Below, in pieces: positions 61,823 through 64,000 of a stretch of 64,000 nt of DNA (its first letter is position 1; every line of letters starts with the position of its first letter). The stretch spans positions 1-64,000 of the forward strand of contig JAKSNC010000001.1 of assembly GCA_024400195.1 (NCBI GenBank), in the 5' to 3' direction. Origin of the DNA: Bacteroidales bacterium (GTDB lineage: Bacteria > Bacteroidota > Bacteroidia > Bacteroidales > F082). A program made the translations under genes and the position numbers. The notes beneath the pieces are model-generated. The model did no database searches. It was not told the origin of the DNA and saw nothing but the letters and a program-made list of their open reading frames with translations.

Positions 61823-61849
61823 CGCTTATTTTCAATGAAAGTCTAAGCG
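61823..61849 (-). terminator. Possible terminator at the aspartokinase end
   Basis: Minus strand CGCTTA and TAAGCG (plus positions 61849-61844 and 61828-61823) form a short 6-bp stem followed by GGCCTTTTTT. The upstream arm overlaps the stop codon. Weak stem, so only a tentative call. Confidence 0.4.
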
Positions 61850-63108
61850 AACACAAGTTGAATGCTGTTTCTGTTGCGTTGTTCCAAAATAACTTTTCTT
61901 CCTTTCACGAACGCTTCTTCAACACCTTCACGATAATGCCGAACTGTAAAGAGTTGTAAATCATCATTATATCTCACAAAAAACTTATCTGAAACAGAAA
62001 GCATCAGTGATTCGAGTTTCATTTTATCATTATTGAAACAGACGGAAAGCATCAGTGCGGAAGTCTGAATCATATTGGCGTGGATGCCGATTTCGTTGAA
62101 GATACCGAAAAGGAACGATATATTTTTCTCGTTCATGAATGAAAAATCTTTCGGAGTGATACTCACGAGTGTCTGTTTTTCTTTGACAATGAACGATGGG
62201 CAGTAATCGATAAAACCGCTGAAGCCGTCAATCACGGTCGGTTCGATTTTCTCATCGAGGAAGCATTTGACTTTCAACGGTATATTCTTATTTTGAAGAG
62301 GTTTTATCGTTTTCGAGTGAATAACCGAAGCACCGTAAAAAGCGAGTTCGATGGCTTCCTGATAAGAAAGATGAGGTATTTTGACGGTTTTGTCGAATTT
62401 TTTCGGGTCGGCGTTACGTATTCCATCAACGTCCTTCCATATTACAACTTCTTCAGCGTCAAGGCAATAAGCGAAGACGGCGGCTGAAAAGTCGGAGCCT
62501 TCCCTTCCGAGGGTCACGGTTGATTTTGGTGTCGCAGATGAACCAATAAAACCTTGAGTAACAACAAGTTCGCCAGAATGATTTTTATTAAGGTTCTGCA
62601 TTTTGAGTCGGCACTCATCAAAATCGGGATTTGCGTCACGGAAACGCGCATCCGTTATGAGATAGTCGCGGGCGTCAATCCAAACAGCTCCAAGACCTTG
62701 AGTCTGAAGATACGCGGCTATGATTGTCGTGGAAATCAGTTCGCCGAAACTGACGGTTATATCGTAATGATAATCATAGTTAAGATTTTTCTTCAGAAGG
62801 TTGAGATAAAGGTCGAGGAAAAGGTCGGCGACTTTTTGAAAAACCGGATTATTCTCATCATCGAAAAGTTTGAGCATAATTTCCTCGTGATACTGCATCA
62901 AATCAGACAGTGCATTGATAGACAGTTCGTTTTCCGCTTCACGGAACTGCGACAAGGCTTTTTCGATGGCGTTAGTTGTCTTACCCATTGCTGAGACGAC
63001 AATCATGAGGTCGTCGGTATGATCGGCCTTCAATATCCTTGCGATATTTTTCACTGCATCGGCATCTTTAACCGACGCGCCTCCGAATTTATATACTCTC
63101 TTTATCAT
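61843..63108 (-). CDS. Aspartokinase
   Basis: 421 residues. It phosphorylates aspartate, the first step to lysine, threonine and methionine. The start YKFGGASVKDADAVKNIA carries the KFGG motif at 7-10; TLGREGSDFSAAVFAYCLDA and EVVIWKDVDGI are the ATP- and substrate-site blocks. The last 110 residues look like two ACT domains for feedback control. No homoserine dehydrogenase fusion. Overlaps the deaminase fusion by 4 bp (ATGA), so they are translationally coupled. Confidence 0.94.
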   Translation of the reverse strand: MIKRVYKFGGASVKDADAVKNIARILKADHTDDLMIVVSAMGKTTNAIEKALSQFREAENELSINALSDLMQYHEEIMLKLFDDENNPVFQKVADLFLDLYLNLLKKNLNYDYHYDITVSFGELISTTIIAAYLQTQGLGAVWIDARDYLITDARFRDANPDFDECRLKMQNLNKNHSGELVVTQGFIGSSATPKSTVTLGREGSDFSAAVFAYCLDAEEVVIWKDVDGIRNADPKKFDKTVKIPHLSYQEAIELAFYGASVIHSKTIKPLQNKNIPLKVKCFLDEKIEPTVIDGFSGFIDYCPSFIVKEKQTLVSITPKDFSFMNEKNISFLFGIFNEIGIHANMIQTSALMLSVCFNNDKMKLESLMLSVSDKFFVRYNDDLQLFTVRHYREGVEEAFVKGRKVILEQRNRNSIQLVFA

Positions 63109-64000
63109 TGATTATCATACTGTTGAACTTCGTCATACACATATTCGAGAGAAACGCCGGCCTGACGGAGCATTTCTTCCGAGTCGGCGGCATCGTGGTA
63201 TTTGCGTTGGCAGACCACGCGAACAATTCCGCAGTTGATTATCAGCATCGCGCAAGTGCGGCACGGAGTCATTCTGCAATAAAGAGTGCTGCCGTCGAGT
63301 GCAATTCCGCGTTTAGCGGCCTGAGCGATGGCGTTTTGTTCAGCATGAACAGTTCGCACGCAGTGTTGTGAAATGCGTCCGTCTTCGTGAATAACTTTCC
63401 TGAAAAGATGTCCGACTTCGTCACAATGCGGAAGTCCTTTGGGCGAGCCGACATATCCGGTAACGAGGATTTGTCTGTCTTTAACGATGACGCAGCCGCT
63501 TCTACCGCGGTTACATGTTGCACGTTCAGCAACTGTGTCGGCCATATTCATAAAATATTCGTCCCACGACGGGCGTTTGTGTGTGTCATTCATCTTATTC
63601 AGAACATTTTCCACTTGTGCGTTGAGTTCGTCGATACTGCCGTCGTTACGGAAAATGCAGTCGGCGGAGGCGATACATGCGGCGAGATTCTGTTTGTTCG
63701 GGTCGTCGGATGACATCTCGCGTTCCTCATTGGCGACGAAGGTTTCAAAAGAGACCGAGTCTGTCTCCGATTTGCGTGCGAAGGCTCTTTCATACCGGAT
63801 ACGTCTGTCGGCATCAACGGCAAAAAGTGTGAAGTTGCCTTTTGCGCGAAGCGACTTTATCTCGCCGACAGTACGCACACTTTCTATGACTGCATCGGAG
63901 CCTGATGCCGCAGCCTTTTCATACAGACAATCGGTGATATAGCTTGGCGAATGTGAAGCCCGCAAGTCGTTCGCGACGAGCGTAAGCGAGTCGCGATTGA
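63105..64000 (-). CDS. P-loop kinase-like/dCMP deaminase fusion, N-terminus off window
   Basis: At least 298 residues and open at the right edge; the TTG at 63963-63965 is just an in-frame codon, not the start. The first visible part (RDSLTLVANDLRASHSPSYIT, VIESVRTVGEIKSLR, NFTLFAVDADRRIRYERA, SADCIFRNDGSIDELN, in parts) has the lid and specificity pattern of small nucleotide-monophosphate kinases; its Walker A motif should lie outside the window. The deaminase half has WDEYFMNMADTVAERATC, HAEQNAI (zinc His and catalytic Glu, about 63347-63327) and PCRTCAM (zinc Cys pair, 63261-63263 and 63252-63254). It should turn dCMP (or dCTP) into dUMP (or dUTP), feeding ThyA. Confidence 0.88.
   Translation of the reverse strand, partial: NRDSLTLVANDLRASHSPSYITDCLYEKAAASGSDAVIESVRTVGEIKSLRAKGNFTLFAVDADRRIRYERAFARKSETDSVSFETFVANEEREMSSDDPNKQNLAACIASADCIFRNDGSIDELNAQVENVLNKMNDTHKRPSWDEYFMNMADTVAERATCNRGRSGCVIVKDRQILVTGYVGSPKGLPHCDEVGHLFRKVIHEDGRISQHCVRTVHAEQNAIAQAAKRGIALDGSTLYCRMTPCRTCAMLIINCGIVRVVCQRKYHDAADSEEMLRQAGVSLEYVYDEVQQYDNQ

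Overview
The window comes from a member of the phylum Bacteroidota, most likely the order Bacteroidales. Evidence: promoters of the form TAnnTTTG(C) rather than TATAAT; an outer-membrane protein of the Bacteroidetes putative-porin family; a surface protein with an IgGFc-binding-like head; the guaB - PPIase - PPIase - MoxR cluster; and a zinc-ligand-poor L36. Genus cannot be fixed from sequence reading alone. Nearly all genes lie on the minus strand.

Layout. 1-4274: a very large secreted repeat protein, cut by the left edge, with at least 17 tandem 49-residue units. 4295-6994: folA, thyA and a nucleoside symporter (dTMP/folate and nucleoside uptake). 7260-11690: trmN6, rimM, a His-rich 10-TM metal exporter-like protein (plus strand), cysteine desulfidase cyuA and a LolD-type ATPase. 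11967-13396: a hipB-hipA toxin-antitoxin module, bracketed by a perfect 28-bp direct repeat, then a TerB-DnaJ membrane protein and a porin. 16347-34283: an unbroken run of 33 translation genes fusing the str, S10, spc and alpha operons (rpsL to rplQ). 34769-40096: a transglutaminase-like lipoprotein, cutC, a two-domain lipoprotein and a GT28-like glycosyltransferase. 40108-45962: moxR, two parvulin PPIases and guaB, divergent from gapA (46218-47249). 47327-60379: rpoC, rpoB, rplL, rplJ, rplA, rplK, nusG, secE, tRNA-Trp, tuf and four tRNAs (read in the reverse order). 60539-64000: hpf, a XerC/D recombinase, aspartokinase, and a kinase-like/dCMP deaminase fusion cut by the right edge.

How it works together. 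The core is the transcription-translation machinery: ribosomal proteins, RNA polymerase, EF-Tu, EF-G, IF-1, SecY/SecE and methionine aminopeptidase. Small accessory islands sit between these blocks. The dCMP deaminase (dUMP supply), ThyA (dUMP to dTMP) and FolA (folate recycling) form a logical thymidylate route although they lie at opposite ends. The most unusual items are the repeat protein with its three-unit super-repeat, the direct-repeat-bracketed hipBA module, an N-terminal hydrophobic extension on SecY, an apparent second inactive transglutaminase domain in the 869-residue lipoprotein, and the kinase-deaminase fusion, whose domain order resembles both housekeeping and anti-phage deaminases.
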